NCBI RefSeq assembly: GCF_003946335.1
Contig: NZ_RHNX01000006.1
Location: 1-64,000, forward strand
Direction: 5' to 3'
From: Levilactobacillus fujinensis
GTDB lineage: Bacteria > Bacillota > Bacilli > Lactobacillales > Lactobacillaceae
Length of the DNA stretch: 64,000 nt
Shown: positions 1 through 10,207 of the stretch, piece by piece
Layout of the letters: each line of letters starts with the position of its first letter
Numbering within the stretch: the stretch's first letter is position 1
Notes under the pieces: generated by a model
What the model was told of the DNA's origin: nothing
Database searches by the model: none
Seen by the model: the letters and a program-made list of their open reading frames with translations, nothing else
Translations under genes and position numbers: made by a program

Positions 1-167
1 TTTATGGTCTGCGGGCTAACGCCAATTAGTTCGGCAATCTTACGCCGAGAATACTCGTCGTGATTGAAGTAGACCTCAATGTTTCCGCGCTCTTTCAAAG
101 TTAAGTGGTGACCCTTAGGACGATTCATGGTAAGCTGTTCTTGCATCAAGACGAAGACCTCTTTCAT
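1..167 (-). CDS. IS30-family transposase, N-terminal part, cut by window edge
   Basis: The minus strand opens with ATG and encodes MKEVFVLMQEQLTMNRPKGH, then a stretch ending in ERGNIEV, SRRKIAELIGVSPQTI, which is the N-terminal helix-turn-helix typical of IS30-family DDE transposases. These bind the terminal inverted repeats of their element and move it by a circular intermediate. Later in-frame ATGs at 146 and 128 are alternative starts. Only about 55 residues are inside the window, so the DDE catalytic core and the intactness of the element cannot be judged. One end of the element should lie between this gene and the NUDIX gene, but I could not identify its inverted repeat. Confidence 0.75.
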   Translation of the reverse strand, partial: MKEVFVLMQEQLTMNRPKGHHLTLKERGNIEVYFNHDEYSRRKIAELIGVSPQTI

Positions 168-265
168 TGTTTGTGTGAGAACTCCAATGATACCTGAGAT
201 TTACGTCTTGGTGTATTTATTTTGTCCTAAATTCTAAGTGGCTAACTTGATTATAAAATTCGCCC

Positions 266-706
266 TTAAATTAATTTGAGCGTGATCAATATCTTTTTGG
301 TCAACGGTGTCAGCTGATCCGGTAATTTATTTAAATCAAAAAAATTAGCGTTACTGGTTTCATCCGTCGTGGCTGCCAAGTTACCAGTTGCAGATACCTC
401 GTAGACCACGGTCACCGAATCAATTTGGTCACCATTTGGATACGTGTACTGCATATTTTGACCGCTGACCACTGCCAACAGTTTCTGAACGGTTCCTTGT
501 AAGCCAGTTTCTTCGTGTAACTCACGCTCGGCGGTCACAGTCGTCTCTTCATTTAATTCTTTTGACCCAGCTGGCAAGCCCCAGAGATGATTATCTCGAC
601 GTTCAACCAGTAAGAGTTGCTGCTGTTGGCGGACAATGGCAGCCGAACCAACGACAATTAATGGTTGCTGACCTACTTTTTGCCGTAAATCTAGTACATA
701 GCCCAT
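266..706 (-). CDS. NUDIX hydrolase
   Basis: A 146-residue protein with a complete Nudix box at residues 47-69 (G-x5-E-x7-RE-x2-EE-x-G pattern, with RELHEETGL at its end). The glutamates of this box bind Mg2+ and position water for hydrolysis of a nucleoside diphosphate linked to another group. The rest is the short beta-rich fold usual for small Nudix enzymes. An AAAGGACGGGG ribosome site precedes the ATG. The substrate cannot be predicted: house-cleaning of oxidised nucleotides or a nucleotide-sugar are both possible. It lies next to msrB-msrA on the same strand, so a role in oxidative damage is conceivable but only inferred. Confidence 0.85.
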   Translation of the reverse strand: MGYVLDLRQKVGQQPLIVVGSAAIVRQQQQLLLVERRDNHLWGLPAGSKELNEETTVTAERELHEETGLQGTVQKLLAVVSGQNMQYTYPNGDQIDSVTVVYEVSATGNLAATTDETSNANFFDLNKLPDQLTPLTKKILITLKLI

Positions 707-756
707 ACGTAAAATCCCCGTCCTTTACCTAATTGTAACATGCAAATGGAGACTTG

Positions 757-1278
757 CTAGTGCCAATTTTTCTGGATAAAGGCTTCCCGACCACCCATTT
801 CTTCGATTTGGTAGCGTAAGGGATTCTTCCGGTAGAAGTCCTGATGCGCTTCTTCGGCGGGATAAAATGGCTGGGCATCTTCAATTCGAGTGACGATTGG
901 GGCATCAAACTGTGCGCTAGCCGCTAAATCAGCTTTGGATTTTTGGGCAGTCTGTCGTTGTTTATCGTTAGCTACATAGATGACTGGCCGGTAACTATCG
1001 CCGCGGTCTTGAAATTGACCACTAGCATCGGTCGGATCAGTTTGCTGCCAATAAATTTCAACAAGCCTGGCATAACTGATTATCGCAGGATCGAAGGTGA
1101 TCTTAACGGCCTCGGTATGGCCGGTTGTGTGACTGGCAACATCGGCATAAGTGGGATTAACCGTATAGCCACCAGTGTAACCGGAAATAACGGATTGAAT
1201 CCCCGGCTGCGTGTCAAAAGGTTTCACCATACACCAAAAGCAGCCGCCAGCGAAGATTGCCGTTTCAATTTGAGCCAT
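757..1278 (-). CDS. msrA: Peptide-methionine (S)-S-oxide reductase
   Basis: Reduces the S-epimer of methionine sulfoxide in oxidised proteins in the cytoplasm. The 173-residue product has the family hallmark GGCFWC at residues 11-16, with Cys13 the nucleophile, followed by SGYTGG around residue 33. There is no Cys near the C-terminus, so Cys16 or an external reductant must act in recycling. It starts 18 bp after the msrB stop with a strong AAAGGAGGGA ribosome site, so msrB-msrA form one transcription unit that covers both epimers. Confidence 0.96.
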   Translation of the reverse strand: MAQIETAIFAGGCFWCMVKPFDTQPGIQSVISGYTGGYTVNPTYADVASHTTGHTEAVKITFDPAIISYARLVEIYWQQTDPTDASGQFQDRGDSYRPVIYVANDKQRQTAQKSKADLAASAQFDAPIVTRIEDAQPFYPAEEAHQDFYRKNPLRYQIEEMGGREAFIQKNWH

Positions 1279-1296
1279 GCAAAATTCCCTCCTTTG

Positions 1297-1737
1297 TTAG
1301 TTGAACAGTTGACCAAAATCGTGATAGCCGTTTGCTTCTAGTTTATCAACTGGAATGAATTTAAGTGCTGCTGAATTGATACAGTAGCGCAAGCCGCCCT
1401 GGTCTGCCGGCCCATCGTTAAAGACATGACCTAAGTGTGAGCCCGCATCCGTACTACGAACTTCCTGACGTACCATGCCAAATGAGTGATCGGTGTTTTC
1501 TTTTACGTTAGTCGCGTCAATTGGCTTGGTAAAAGATGGCCAGCCACAACCCGCATCATACTTGTCGGTTGAACTAAATAGCGGTTGACCACTGACGATG
1601 TCCACGTAGATACCGGGTTCGTAGAAATGGTCATACTTTCCGGTGAACGCTGCTTCTGTGGCTGCTTCCTGCGTAACAGCAAATTCTTCAGCGGTGAGTC
1701 GTTGCTTTAAATCATCTTTTGAATCTTGTTTACCCAT
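1297..1737 (-). CDS. msrB: Peptide-methionine (R)-S-oxide reductase
   Basis: Reduces the R-epimer of methionine sulfoxide. Family signatures are DAGCGWPSF (Cys64), GHVFNDGP and RYCINSAAL (Cys119, the catalytic cysteine). The four zinc-binding cysteines of many MsrB proteins are missing: the usual CxxC site reads YVDIVSG, so this is a zinc-free form. An upstream TTG would add five residues but lies inside the GGAGGGG ribosome site, so ATG at 1737 (146 residues) is the better start. First gene of the msrB-msrA unit. Confidence 0.95.
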   Translation of the reverse strand: MGKQDSKDDLKQRLTAEEFAVTQEAATEAAFTGKYDHFYEPGIYVDIVSGQPLFSSTDKYDAGCGWPSFTKPIDATNVKENTDHSFGMVRQEVRSTDAGSHLGHVFNDGPADQGGLRYCINSAALKFIPVDKLEANGYHDFGQLFN

Positions 1738-1917
1738 AATAATCCCCTCCAATTAATTGTGCACAATTAATCATCTATAGGCTCTAGTTTAAGACTTCTA
1801 GGTTAAAACGCAACTAATTTGTTTCGTGCATGTACACTCGGATTGCACTCCTGAAATTGCTCTTGTACCGGCCTTGCCTCAGATCTTTCTAGTTCCATAC
1901 TGGCTGCCGAGAAGATT

Positions 1918-1956
1918 AAAAAAGCCGCCAGTCGACTCATCGTCAACTAGCGGCTT
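1918..1956 (-). terminator. Intrinsic terminator after the metalloprotease gene
   Basis: On the minus strand an 11-nt arm AAGCCGCTAGT pairs with ACTGGCGGCTT (one wobble) and is followed by a T run. It lies five bases beyond the metalloprotease stop. Confidence 0.85.
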
Positions 1957-1960
1957 AATG

Positions 1961-2539
1961 TTAGCTGGATTGACCAGCCGGAGTTTGGTAACGCAGTTTA
2001 ACGCCATTTACGTCAACTTGCTTGATTCCAACGGAGCGATTGCGATAGTACATCACACTTTCTTTCGCTGGGTTGTGTGCTAATCCCATGGTGTGACCTA
2101 ATTCATGTTCCGCTACGTGAACATCGTCAGCTCGTGAATACGCGTACGATTTCAGGAGTGGTGGATTGAGTGTTGCCGTGACGTCGAGTAGCAGGTCGTT
2201 CTTAGACCAATAATCAGTTAAGCCGACGTCTTCTCCCAGAGCCGCAGCCTGTGTTTTTGAAGCTGTTTTGAGGGTAATCTGTGCATTGGTAGTACTTAAT
2301 TTAAAATGAAACGCACCGGTTTTATTCCAAGCGTTAATGGCAGATTGCCAAACTTGCCGATAGTAAGCCGATTTGGTGGTGATTACGTAGGTCGCGTGAT
2401 TGTGGGCAAACCGCTCCGGACCAAAAGGTGTTGTGCCGGCTGCAGCCACAGCAACAGCACTCCCGCCCACTGGGGTGACAAAAAGACCAACAGTAACAAC
2501 CGCAAGGGTAATCCCCCGGGACCAAAAGCTTCTTGTCAT
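1961..2539 (-). CDS. Secreted matrixin-like (metzincin) zinc metalloprotease
   Basis: A 192-residue protein with a probable signal peptide: basic start MTRSFWSRG, hydrophobic core, then an AVAVAAAG stretch where cleavage is likely. Near the C-terminus HELGHTMGLAH (145-155) is the full metzincin motif HExxHxxGxxH, giving three zinc-binding histidines and the catalytic Glu; SVMYY with Met163 fits the Met-turn that follows. The catalytic domain is small, as in minimal prokaryotic matrixins. An upstream in-frame start exists, but AGAGAGGG seven bases before ATG 2539 selects this one. The gene stands alone between terminators. The substrate is unknown; cell-wall protein or environmental peptide processing is inference. 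Confidence 0.85.
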   Translation of the reverse strand: MTRSFWSRGITLAVVTVGLFVTPVGGSAVAVAAAGTTPFGPERFAHNHATYVITTKSAYYRQVWQSAINAWNKTGAFHFKLSTTNAQITLKTASKTQAAALGEDVGLTDYWSKNDLLLDVTATLNPPLLKSYAYSRADDVHVAEHELGHTMGLAHNPAKESVMYYRNRSVGIKQVDVNGVKLRYQTPAGQSS

Positions 2540-2686
2540 GCATAATCCCTCTCTTCGCGAAGGAAGATGCCTAACGGCTACCATCGGCGTTATTATAGCA
2601 GGCACCGACTTTAAAGCGAATTAAAACGCTTCATGACAATCGTTAAATTGCCATGGAGCGTTCATTTGGATTGTAAATTGAGCGAA

Positions 2687-3616
2687 TTAAGCTTCGAAAG
2701 CAGCCGTCAATGGTGGCACAACTTGCTTCTTCCGGGAAACAACGCCTGGTAAACTAGCACGGTTGTTGGCAAGCTTAGTGTTGAAGGCCTTTTCGACAAT
2801 TTCCTTAGGTTCACCAGCAACGATTAATTCGGAGTCACTGTTCAAGACATTGGTTGCTAAGGTAATGAACAAATCATAACCATCAGCGGCCATTTCGGCT
2901 TGCATTTCTTTTTCCAAGCCGGCTTGACGGTCCAGTACGTCAGCTAAGTCAACCGTGTTGATTTGACCGATACGAACACTGTGGCCAGCCATATCAAAGG
3001 ATTTTGCATCGCCATCGATGAGCTCCTTATCACTCTTGGCAGCCAAGTTAGTCCCTGCCTTTAACATCGCAATACCGTAGCTTTGAACGTCAATATCAGC
3101 GATTTCGGCTAACATGCGAACGGCTTCGCGGTCAGCGTCGGTCGTGGTTGGTGATTGGAGCAGCAACGTATCAGAGATAATCGCAGATAACATCAAACCA
3201 GCTAATTTAACGGGAATTTCCATTTTTTCTTCGTTAAACATTTCGGTCAAGATTGTGCTCGTGCAGCCAACAGGTTCTGCCCGGTAGTACAGAGGTGAAG
3301 TCGTCTCGAAGTTGGCGATGCGGTGATGGTCAATGACGAAGCTGACCTGCACCTTATCAAGGTCACTAACACTTTGTTGCGCTTCGTTATGGTCGACTAG
3401 CATAACATCATCGACTTCGTTTGAAACTGTCTTAACGACCCGTGGTGCGGGTTCATCGAAGTGGTTTAAAACGTAAGTGGTTTCCATGTTAGGTTCGCCC
3501 AAAGCAACGGCTTCAACGTCGTAGCCCTTTTGGGTTTGAAAGTAGGCAAACGCCTTAGCAGCAACAATGGCGTCCGTATCTGGATTCTGGTGACCGAAAA
3601 TTAATGACTTACTCAT
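2687..3616 (-). CDS. ppaC: Manganese-dependent inorganic pyrophosphatase (family II)
   Basis: Hydrolyses pyrophosphate to two phosphates and so pulls biosynthetic reactions forward. The 309-residue product has all DHH-phosphoesterase signatures: GHQNPDTDA near the N-terminus (His9, Asp13, Asp15), DHN at 75-77, DHH at 96-98, and [10 protein letters not shown] near the C-terminus, the substrate-binding element of the DHHA2 domain. Length and motif spacing match the Bacillus/Streptococcus family. No partner gene is evident. Confidence 0.97.
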   Translation of the reverse strand: MSKSLIFGHQNPDTDAIVAAKAFAYFQTQKGYDVEAVALGEPNMETTYVLNHFDEPAPRVVKTVSNEVDDVMLVDHNEAQQSVSDLDKVQVSFVIDHHRIANFETTSPLYYRAEPVGCTSTILTEMFNEEKMEIPVKLAGLMLSAIISDTLLLQSPTTTDADREAVRMLAEIADIDVQSYGIAMLKAGTNLAAKSDKELIDGDAKSFDMAGHSVRIGQINTVDLADVLDRQAGLEKEMQAEMAADGYDLFITLATNVLNSDSELIVAGEPKEIVEKAFNTKLANNRASLPGVVSRKKQVVPPLTAAFEA

Positions 3617-3649
3617 GAGTAGAACTCCTTTAACAGAATAGTTTTAGTG

Positions 3650-4609
3650 TTACTTGTTACGCAATTGCTTGAGCCGCGAAATATAATCGTCTGTGTGTAG
3701 ATAACGATCGAATTGTGCCAAGAAATGGCTGATTCGCGGAATTTCGGCTTTACCCTTGCGGAACACAAAGGCTAAGTCAAAGCGGATGTTAGGATCGAAA
3801 TGCGCCGTCCAAGTTTGTGGCAAATCATCCTGACCAATCATGAACGAGTTCGGCAGTGCCGTGGAAGCCTGCGTCTGCATGGAGAAGTGCAACAGCTGAG
3901 TTGGCGTCGTAAAGTTAGCGACACTCTTAGGAAAATCAGCTAATTGGTTCTTATAGGCTTCATGCAACGTTTGATTAAGGTAGTAACCCTCTGGATACAT
4001 TGCCCAAACATCAGCCGTAGTGTCCTTGAACTTGATTCGGCGTTTCTTTGACAGTTGTTCGTCGTGGTGAATGAACAAAAGGTCGTCCGAAATGATTTTC
4101 TTAGACTCATAAGGTTTCCAGTTCTTAATCGAGTCATCCGGCAAATACATGATAGCCAGGTCAATCTTGTTGTTTTCCAGTCGTTCCCAAATTTCCTTAC
4201 GCGTTAACATGTGAAAAGAAATCTTTAAGTCGGGATTGTTCTGGTAGGACAAGATAGCAAAGTCCTCAAAGACAGCGTCTTCCATGGAGGCCAGTAACCC
4301 AATGTTGATTTCTCCTTGAGTTGCGCTGGTCGACTGTTGAATCTCGTCAGTAGCTTGATTCAAGATGCCATAAATTTTGTGCGTAGCGTCCAACATCGTG
4401 TAACCAGCGTCAGATAACCGCAACTTTTTGCCGACCGAATAGAAGAGCGGTGCCCCCACAGTTCGTTCAAGCTTCTTGATCTGTTGCGTCAATGCCGGTT
4501 GCGTAATTCCTAGAATCTGAGCAGCTTGGGTGTAATTCATAGTTTCCGCTAGCTGTAGGAAATACGTCAAGGTCTTTGAAGAAAAGATACTTTCCTGTTT
4601 CGTCTTCAT
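3650..4609 (-). CDS. LysR-family transcriptional regulator
   Basis: A 319-residue protein with an N-terminal winged helix (FLQLAETMNYTQAAQILG, then TQPALTQQIKKLE) followed by a periplasmic-binding-protein-like effector domain. LysR proteins usually act as tetramers and respond to a small co-inducer. The ligand cannot be read from the sequence. No divergent gene sits at its promoter: parC lies upstream on the same strand, ending about 125 bp away, so an autonomous or distant regulon is likely. Ribosome site AAGGAGT before the ATG. Confidence 0.92.
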   Translation of the reverse strand: MKTKQESIFSSKTLTYFLQLAETMNYTQAAQILGITQPALTQQIKKLERTVGAPLFYSVGKKLRLSDAGYTMLDATHKIYGILNQATDEIQQSTSATQGEINIGLLASMEDAVFEDFAILSYQNNPDLKISFHMLTRKEIWERLENNKIDLAIMYLPDDSIKNWKPYESKKIISDDLLFIHHDEQLSKKRRIKFKDTTADVWAMYPEGYYLNQTLHEAYKNQLADFPKSVANFTTPTQLLHFSMQTQASTALPNSFMIGQDDLPQTWTAHFDPNIRFDLAFVFRKGKAEIPRISHFLAQFDRYLHTDDYISRLKQLRNK

Positions 4610-4735
4610 CCGCTTTTACTCCTTATGATTAGTCTGATGCCAGGCCAACCTAATGGTTACTATTAATCACTATGATAGGCTGTTTGGCCTAAAAGCGCAA
4701 CGATTTCTGCTTATAAAATCATTGCTAGCAACTAA

Positions 4736-7183
4736 CTAGTCTAAAACGAGTGCCGTTGGTTTAACGCGTAGTTGCGTTGGAATTCCCTCGACATCCGTGT
4801 CAACCACAAAGGAACCGTTGGAGTACCGACCGCTTAACGGATGTTCCGTTGGCAAGACATCGTGGGTTCGCTCGCGACTGGTCAAAATTTCCAGTGGCGG
4901 ATTCCCCACAGGAATCGACATAAAGTCAACAATGCGATGCGGATCACGTTTCAACTCACGCAGGATGATGACCCCCCGGCGAGCCCGGCTAGTTATCGAT
5001 AATTCCTTCATGGCTAAGCGCTTAAAGGCTCCTCGCTGGGTAATCATGGCAATCGTATCGCTATCGGTGACAAGAGCCAAGTTAACGACCTCGTCATCAT
5101 CGCGAAGATCCATCGACCGCACACCGGTTGTTCGAGCACCGTTGATTGAGACTTCGTCAATGCTGTAGCGCAAAGCATAACCATTTTTGGAAACTAATAG
5201 GATACCCTGGTCGATAGGTTCGGTCAGATACTTAACCTGCACGACGCGTGCTTCGGGATGTTTGAGCTTTTCGTAAATGGCAGCGCGACTCTTATATGTT
5301 CGCCCTGGTGTTAAGTCACTGAAGGCTGTTTGCTTGATGTAGCCATCACTGGTGGCAATTAGGAAACGACCAGGTTCCTTGAGCGTCTTGAAGGCAAACG
5401 TGGCAACGATTTCCTCATCCGCGGCTAAGCCAGTGGTCTGCGAAATGTGTTCACCGGTTTCCTTCCACTTAACGTCGCTGATCTCATGGACGGGTCGATA
5501 AATGAGATTGCCCTTGTTGGTAAACATCATTAAGTGGTCTAGCGTACTGAGCTTTTGCATGAAGATTGGGTAATCCTCATCCTTCAGCCCGTTATCGTTA
5601 GGATCAGATGCGGTATATGATCGCACACCAGAACGTTTCAGATAACCGTCATGGCTCACTAAAACAACAACTTCTTCGTCGGCAACCGTAACCTCGGTAT
5701 TGATCTTCAAGTCCTCAATCTCGGCTTGAATCTCGGTACGCCGTGGGTTCCGGTATTCTTTGCCAACTGCCTTGAGTTCTTTCCGTAAAACGGCGTTCAA
5801 AGTCTTAGGTTCAGCTAAAATTTTGTGGTCTTCCGCAATGGCAGCAGATAGTTTTTCGGACTCGGCTTCCAATTGGGTCACATCGGTATTCGTCAACCGG
5901 TACAGCTGTAAGGCAACAATGGCGTCAGCCTGCTTTTCGGAGAAATCGTAAGTGCTGACCAGGTTGTCACGTGCATCCCGTCGGTTCTTGCTGGCACGAA
6001 TGGTCTTGATCACTTGATCCAGTATGGACAGTGCCTTGATCAGCCCAGTGACGATGTGTTGTCGGTCCAAGGCTTTTTGTAAGTCATATTCCGTTCGCTT
6101 CGTAATGACCTGTCGCTGGTGTTCCAGATAAGCCGTCAAAATGGTCTTTAAACCCACGTGTTCGGGGCGTTTGTGATTAATGGCGACCATATTGAAATTA
6201 TAGGCGATCTGTAATTCAGTATTTTTGAATAGGTAGTTGAGTACCCCTTGTGCATCGGCATCTCGCTTCAGTTCAATGGCGATTCGTAGACCGTCCCGAT
6301 CGGTTTCATCACGGACTTCAGCTAGGCCTTCAACCTTTTTGTTCAAGCGAATCTCATCGATCTTCTTGACCAGTTGGGCCTTGTTGACCTCGTATGGAAT
6401 CTCAGTGACCGTAATCTGACTTTTGTTACCCCGTAAGGCTTCAATAGTCGTTTTAGAACGGACAACGATTCGTCCACGACCGGTTTCGTACGCCTTTACA
6501 ATACCGTCTTTCCCTTGGATGATTCCACCCGTTGGGAAATCCGGTCCCTGAACGAAACCCATCAGTTCTTCCAGGTTGGCCTGAGGATGACGCAATAGAT
6601 AAATACAAGCGTCAACGACCTCGCCCAGGTTGTGCGGCGGAATGTCCGTTGCATATCCGGCAGAAATTCCAGTTGCCCCGTTGACCAACAGATTTGGAAA
6701 CCGAGCTGGTAGAACGGTTGGTTCGTACTCGGTGTCATCAAAGTTTAAGACCATTTCGACCGTGTCTTTATCGATATCCCGTAACATTTCACCGGCCAAT
6801 TTACTTAAACGAGCCTCGGTATACCGCATGGCAGCAGCCGGATCACCGTCCATGGATCCATTGTTTCCGTGCATCTCGATCAGGGGTTCGCGAACCTTCC
6901 AATCTTGGCTCATCCGGGTCAGCGCTTCGTAGATAGAGCTATCACCATGGGGGTGAAAGTTCCCCATGACATTTCCGACGGACTTTGCAGACTTCCGGAA
7001 GCCCTTATCATAGGTATTACCATCCTTATTCATGGCAAACAAAATCCGGCGCTGGACGGGCTTTAAACCGTCTCTTACGTCAGGTAAAGCCCGTTCTTGG
7101 ATGATGGATTTGGAATAACGGCCGAACCGGTCGCCCATGACTTCTTCCAGAGTTATTTCTTGAATCTTTTGTCCTTCACTCAC
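4736..7183 (-). CDS. parC: DNA topoisomerase IV subunit A
   Basis: Cleaves and rejoins DNA to decatenate daughter chromosomes, working with ParE. The 815-residue protein has the catalytic tyrosine in [11 protein letters not shown] (Tyr121) and an unmutated-looking quinolone region, [12 protein letters not shown], with Ser82 and Glu86 where resistance changes would occur. C-terminal blades include [12 protein letters not shown] and RGAFKRL. It follows parE by about 27 bp. The C-terminal half lacks a clear GyrA-box QRRGGKG, and the divergent plsY neighbour is typical of parE-parC, so ParC rather than GyrA. Confidence 0.95.
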   Translation of the reverse strand: MSEGQKIQEITLEEVMGDRFGRYSKSIIQERALPDVRDGLKPVQRRILFAMNKDGNTYDKGFRKSAKSVGNVMGNFHPHGDSSIYEALTRMSQDWKVREPLIEMHGNNGSMDGDPAAAMRYTEARLSKLAGEMLRDIDKDTVEMVLNFDDTEYEPTVLPARFPNLLVNGATGISAGYATDIPPHNLGEVVDACIYLLRHPQANLEELMGFVQGPDFPTGGIIQGKDGIVKAYETGRGRIVVRSKTTIEALRGNKSQITVTEIPYEVNKAQLVKKIDEIRLNKKVEGLAEVRDETDRDGLRIAIELKRDADAQGVLNYLFKNTELQIAYNFNMVAINHKRPEHVGLKTILTAYLEHQRQVITKRTEYDLQKALDRQHIVTGLIKALSILDQVIKTIRASKNRRDARDNLVSTYDFSEKQADAIVALQLYRLTNTDVTQLEAESEKLSAAIAEDHKILAEPKTLNAVLRKELKAVGKEYRNPRRTEIQAEIEDLKINTEVTVADEEVVVLVSHDGYLKRSGVRSYTASDPNDNGLKDEDYPIFMQKLSTLDHLMMFTNKGNLIYRPVHEISDVKWKETGEHISQTTGLAADEEIVATFAFKTLKEPGRFLIATSDGYIKQTAFSDLTPGRTYKSRAAIYEKLKHPEARVVQVKYLTEPIDQGILLVSKNGYALRYSIDEVSINGARTTGVRSMDLRDDDEVVNLALVTDSDTIAMITQRGAFKRLAMKELSITSRARRGVIILRELKRDPHRIVDFMSIPVGNPPLEILTSRERTHDVLPTEHPLSGRYSNGSFVVDTDVEGIPTQLRVKPTALVLD

Positions 7184-7210
7184 GACATGTTTGCTCCTTT
7201 CACCGGTCGA

Positions 7211-9181
7211 TTAATCACTGGTCGACGTAGTATCATTTTCTAATAAACTGGTATTGTCATCTTCCAGTGTAAATTGAACGTTATTTTCAATCCATTTCCG
7301 ACGGGGTTCAACCTTGTCACCCATCAATGTTGTGACGCGGCGTTCAGCCAAGGCGGCATCGTCGATTTGGACACGAATCAACGTTCGGTTATCGGGATCC
7401 ATGGTCGTTTCCCATAGTTGTTCGGCATCCATTTCCCCTAACCCTTTAAAACGTTGGAGGTTGTAACCGTGGTTCGGAATTTTCTGAGTCTTTTCGGTCA
7501 ATTCGTCGTTAGTCCAAGCATATTCGATATCTTGACGCTTACCGGTTCGTTTGATTCGATATAACGGCGGTAAGGCAATATAAACACGTCCTGCGTCGAT
7601 CATTGGCCGCATGTACTTATAAAAGAAGGTCAGCAGTAAAATTTGGATGTGAGCACCATCATCATCGGCATCGGTCATAATAATGATTTTGTCATAGTTG
7701 GCATCCTCAATATTAAATTCGGTCCCGACACCCGCCCCAATCGTGTAGATCATGGTACTGATTTCTTCATTTTTCATAATATCTGGAAGCTTAGCCCGTT
7801 CCGTGTTCAAAACCTTTCCCCGTAAAGGCAGGATGGCTTGGAACTTCCGGTTACGACCTTGCTTAGCCGAGCCACCGGCGGAGTCTCCTTCGACTAAGAA
7901 TAATTCGTTCTTTGACGCATCTTTGGACTGCGCTGGCGTGAGCTTACCAGATAACAACCGTTCATGTTTCTTATGCCGTTTGCCATTCCGACTTTCGTCA
8001 CGTGCCTTACGAGCGGCTTCCCGGGCTTGACGAGCTTGCGTAGACTTCTTGATCAGCATCTTCCCGAAGTCCCCATTTTCCATGAGATAGTAACCGAGCT
8101 GTTCACTGATAACGCTATCAACGATGGTCCGGGCTTCAGGTGTCCCAAGCTTTTCTTTGGTTTGCCCTTCAAATTGCAGCAGGTTTTCGGGAACCCGCAG
8201 TGAAATCACCGCGGAGAGTCCTTCACGCACGTCGGAACCCTCCAGGTTCTTATCGCGGTCCTTTAACAGGCCGACCTTACGCGCATATTCGTTGAATGCT
8301 TTAGTCCAGCCGCTTCGCATACCGACTTCATGGGTTCCCCCATCCTTAGTACGGACGTTATTGACGAAGGACAGTAAATTTTCGGTATAGCCATCATTGT
8401 ACTGTGCGGCAACCTCAACTTCGATACCGTCTTTTTTGCCATCAAAGTACATGACGTTGCCCAATGTATCCTTATCTTCGTTTAAGTAGCCAACGAACTC
8501 TTTGATGCCGTCTTCAAAATGGTATTCTTCAGCTTTTTCTTGACCCTCACGTTCGTCAGTCAACGTAATCTTAACGCCCTTCAACAGAAAGGCCGATTCG
8601 CGTAGTCGTTCGGACAATGTCCCGAAGTTATAGACCGTGGTGGTAAAGATACTGCTATCTGGTTTAAAGTCGATTGTGGTTCCGTTATGCGCACGGGTAT
8701 TACCTAGCTTTTTCAGTGTGCCTTGTGGTTTCCCACCATCAGCAAACTTTTCTTGGTAACGAACGCCATCTCGCACAATAGTAACGGTCAACTTGCTAGA
8801 CAAAGCATTCACGACGGACGCGCCGACCCCGTGAAGGCCTCCAGAAGTCTTGTAACCACCCTGGCCAAATTTACCCCCGGCGTGGAGGACCGTTAAGATG
8901 ACCTCGGGTGTCGGAATCCCTGAGGCGTGCATACCTACTGGCATACCCCGTCCATGGTCGACCACCGTGATACTGTTATCCTGGTGAATGGTTACGTTAA
9001 TTTCTTTACCGTAGCCCGCTAAGGCTTCATCAACGGCGTTATCTACGATTTCGTAGACCAAGTGGTGCAGCCCACGGCCGTCGGTTGAACCGATATACAT
9101 CCCAGGACGTTTACGAACAGCTTCCAATCCCTCCAAGACCTGAATGGAGGAATCATCATACTTTGGTTTTGCTTTCGCCAT
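7211..9181 (-). CDS. parE: DNA topoisomerase IV subunit B
   Basis: ATPase subunit of topoisomerase IV. The 656-residue protein shows the GHKL ATP site (VDNAVDEAL, DHGRGMPV, GGLHGVGASVVNALS), the transducer domain, then a TOPRIM domain with LVEGDSAGGSAK and TDADDDGAHI that binds the catalytic Mg2+, and the QRFKGLGEM motif near the end. It is the first gene of parE-parC and is divergent from plsY. GyrB is very similar in sequence; the adjacent plsY makes parE the better call. Confidence 0.94.
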   Translation of the reverse strand: MAKAKPKYDDSSIQVLEGLEAVRKRPGMYIGSTDGRGLHHLVYEIVDNAVDEALAGYGKEINVTIHQDNSITVVDHGRGMPVGMHASGIPTPEVILTVLHAGGKFGQGGYKTSGGLHGVGASVVNALSSKLTVTIVRDGVRYQEKFADGGKPQGTLKKLGNTRAHNGTTIDFKPDSSIFTTTVYNFGTLSERLRESAFLLKGVKITLTDEREGQEKAEEYHFEDGIKEFVGYLNEDKDTLGNVMYFDGKKDGIEVEVAAQYNDGYTENLLSFVNNVRTKDGGTHEVGMRSGWTKAFNEYARKVGLLKDRDKNLEGSDVREGLSAVISLRVPENLLQFEGQTKEKLGTPEARTIVDSVISEQLGYYLMENGDFGKMLIKKSTQARQAREAARKARDESRNGKRHKKHERLLSGKLTPAQSKDASKNELFLVEGDSAGGSAKQGRNRKFQAILPLRGKVLNTERAKLPDIMKNEEISTMIYTIGAGVGTEFNIEDANYDKIIIMTDADDDGAHIQILLLTFFYKYMRPMIDAGRVYIALPPLYRIKRTGKRQDIEYAWTNDELTEKTQKIPNHGYNLQRFKGLGEMDAEQLWETTMDPDNRTLIRVQIDDAALAERRVTTLMGDKVEPRRKWIENNVQFTLEDDNTSLLENDTTSTSD

Positions 9182-9357
9182 GCGTAAATCCCCTTTACAT
9201 TTTTATTCGTTTTAATTGGTGTGTTGCGATACTTACCTAGTTTACCGCAATGCGAACGTATGTTCAAATAAAACGGTTAAACGCCCACAGCTTGGTAAGC
9301 AATAACCACATTATCATACCACAGGAAGTTAAAAACTGGCTAGTTCTCCTGAGATAA

Positions 9358-9386
9358 TTGGCGTGGCGTTGAAAACATGCTAAAAT
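9358..9386 (+). promoter_or_regulatory. Predicted sigma-A promoter of plsY
   Basis: TTGGCG and TAAAAT separated by 17 bp, about 65 bp before the plsY start codon. The -10 fits well; the -35 is weaker. Confidence 0.5.
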
Positions 9387-9453
9387 ATAGAGCAGCTTAT
9401 TTGCAGTGCGGTCATGAGGACTACATTGGGAGAAAGAGCGGAGGAATCGAGTC

Positions 9454-10086
9454 GTGAAATTAATTGGGTTACTTATTTTGGCTTACCTACTAGGCGCTAT
9501 TCCTAACGGTGTCTGGGTTGGTAAAGCCTTCTTTGGAACAGATATTCGCCAATCGGGGTCTGGTAACATTGGGACGACCAATACGTATCGGGTCTTAGGT
9601 CCGTACGCTGGAACGGCCGTCATGGTCCTCGATATTGCTAAGGGAAGCGTTGCCACACTACTGCCGACCTTGGGACATGTAACGACCTTTTTAGGAACGG
9701 CGACCCCCTTGCTGTTCGGGTTATTTGCTATTTTGGGCCATACGGTATCGATCTTTGATCACTTCAAAGGTGGCAAGGCCGTCGCTACGTCTGCGGGGAT
9801 GTTGCTGGCTTATAATCCCTTGATGTTTGTAATTGCCGCCGGGTTGTGGGTCAGCCTGATCTACTGGACCAGTATGGTTAGTCTAGCCAGTATGATTGCC
9901 TTTAGCCTGATTACGTTGATTTCGCTGGCGTTTCAGGATTGGTACCTCACCGGAATTGCGTTGGTCCTGACTATCTTTGTTTTTTATCGTCACCGAACCA
10001 ATATTCGGCGTATCCGTGAAGGCACAGAATCGATGGTTCCCTTTGGCCGGGGCTATCGCAATCAGCAGAAATCTAAAACGCATTAG
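9454..10086 (+). CDS. plsY: Acyl-phosphate:glycerol-3-phosphate acyltransferase
   Basis: Integral membrane enzyme that transfers an acyl group from acyl-phosphate to glycerol-3-phosphate, the first step of phosphatidic acid synthesis in Gram-positive bacteria. The 210-residue protein has several membrane helices and the three conserved cytoplasmic motifs: SGSGNIGTTNTYRVLG, GHTVSIFDHFKGGKAVATS and a final FYRHRTNIRR segment. The start is GTG with GGAGGAA upstream. It is divergent from parE, the usual arrangement in lactobacilli. Confidence 0.96.
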   Translation: MKLIGLLILAYLLGAIPNGVWVGKAFFGTDIRQSGSGNIGTTNTYRVLGPYAGTAVMVLDIAKGSVATLLPTLGHVTTFLGTATPLLFGLFAILGHTVSIFDHFKGGKAVATSAGMLLAYNPLMFVIAAGLWVSLIYWTSMVSLASMIAFSLITLISLAFQDWYLTGIALVLTIFVFYRHRTNIRRIREGTESMVPFGRGYRNQQKSKTH

Positions 10087-10092
10087 AGACGT

Positions 10093-10130
10093 AAGGAGAC
10101 CTGGACATTGTGTCCTGGCCTCCTTTTTTT
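10093..10130 (+). terminator. Intrinsic terminator of plsY
   Basis: AGGAGACCTGGACA pairs with TGTCCTGGCCTCC apart from two mismatches, followed by seven T's, just after the plsY stop. Confidence 0.85.
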
Positions 10131-10207
10131 CGACAAACGCGTCCAAAGGCGATTAGTCGGCGAACATTAAGCTCGAGATGGTAACATGACAAGTTGCACG
10201 ATTCCCT

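Noticed and set aside
943-1341. 132-codon open frame on the plus strand
   Set aside because: It is fully antisense to msrA and part of msrB, which have clear family motifs; no ribosome site or family resemblance.
4736-9181. Possibility that parE-parC is gyrB-gyrA
   Set aside because: The divergent plsY neighbour and the missing GyrA box favour topoisomerase IV; an alignment with a second pair elsewhere in the genome would settle it.
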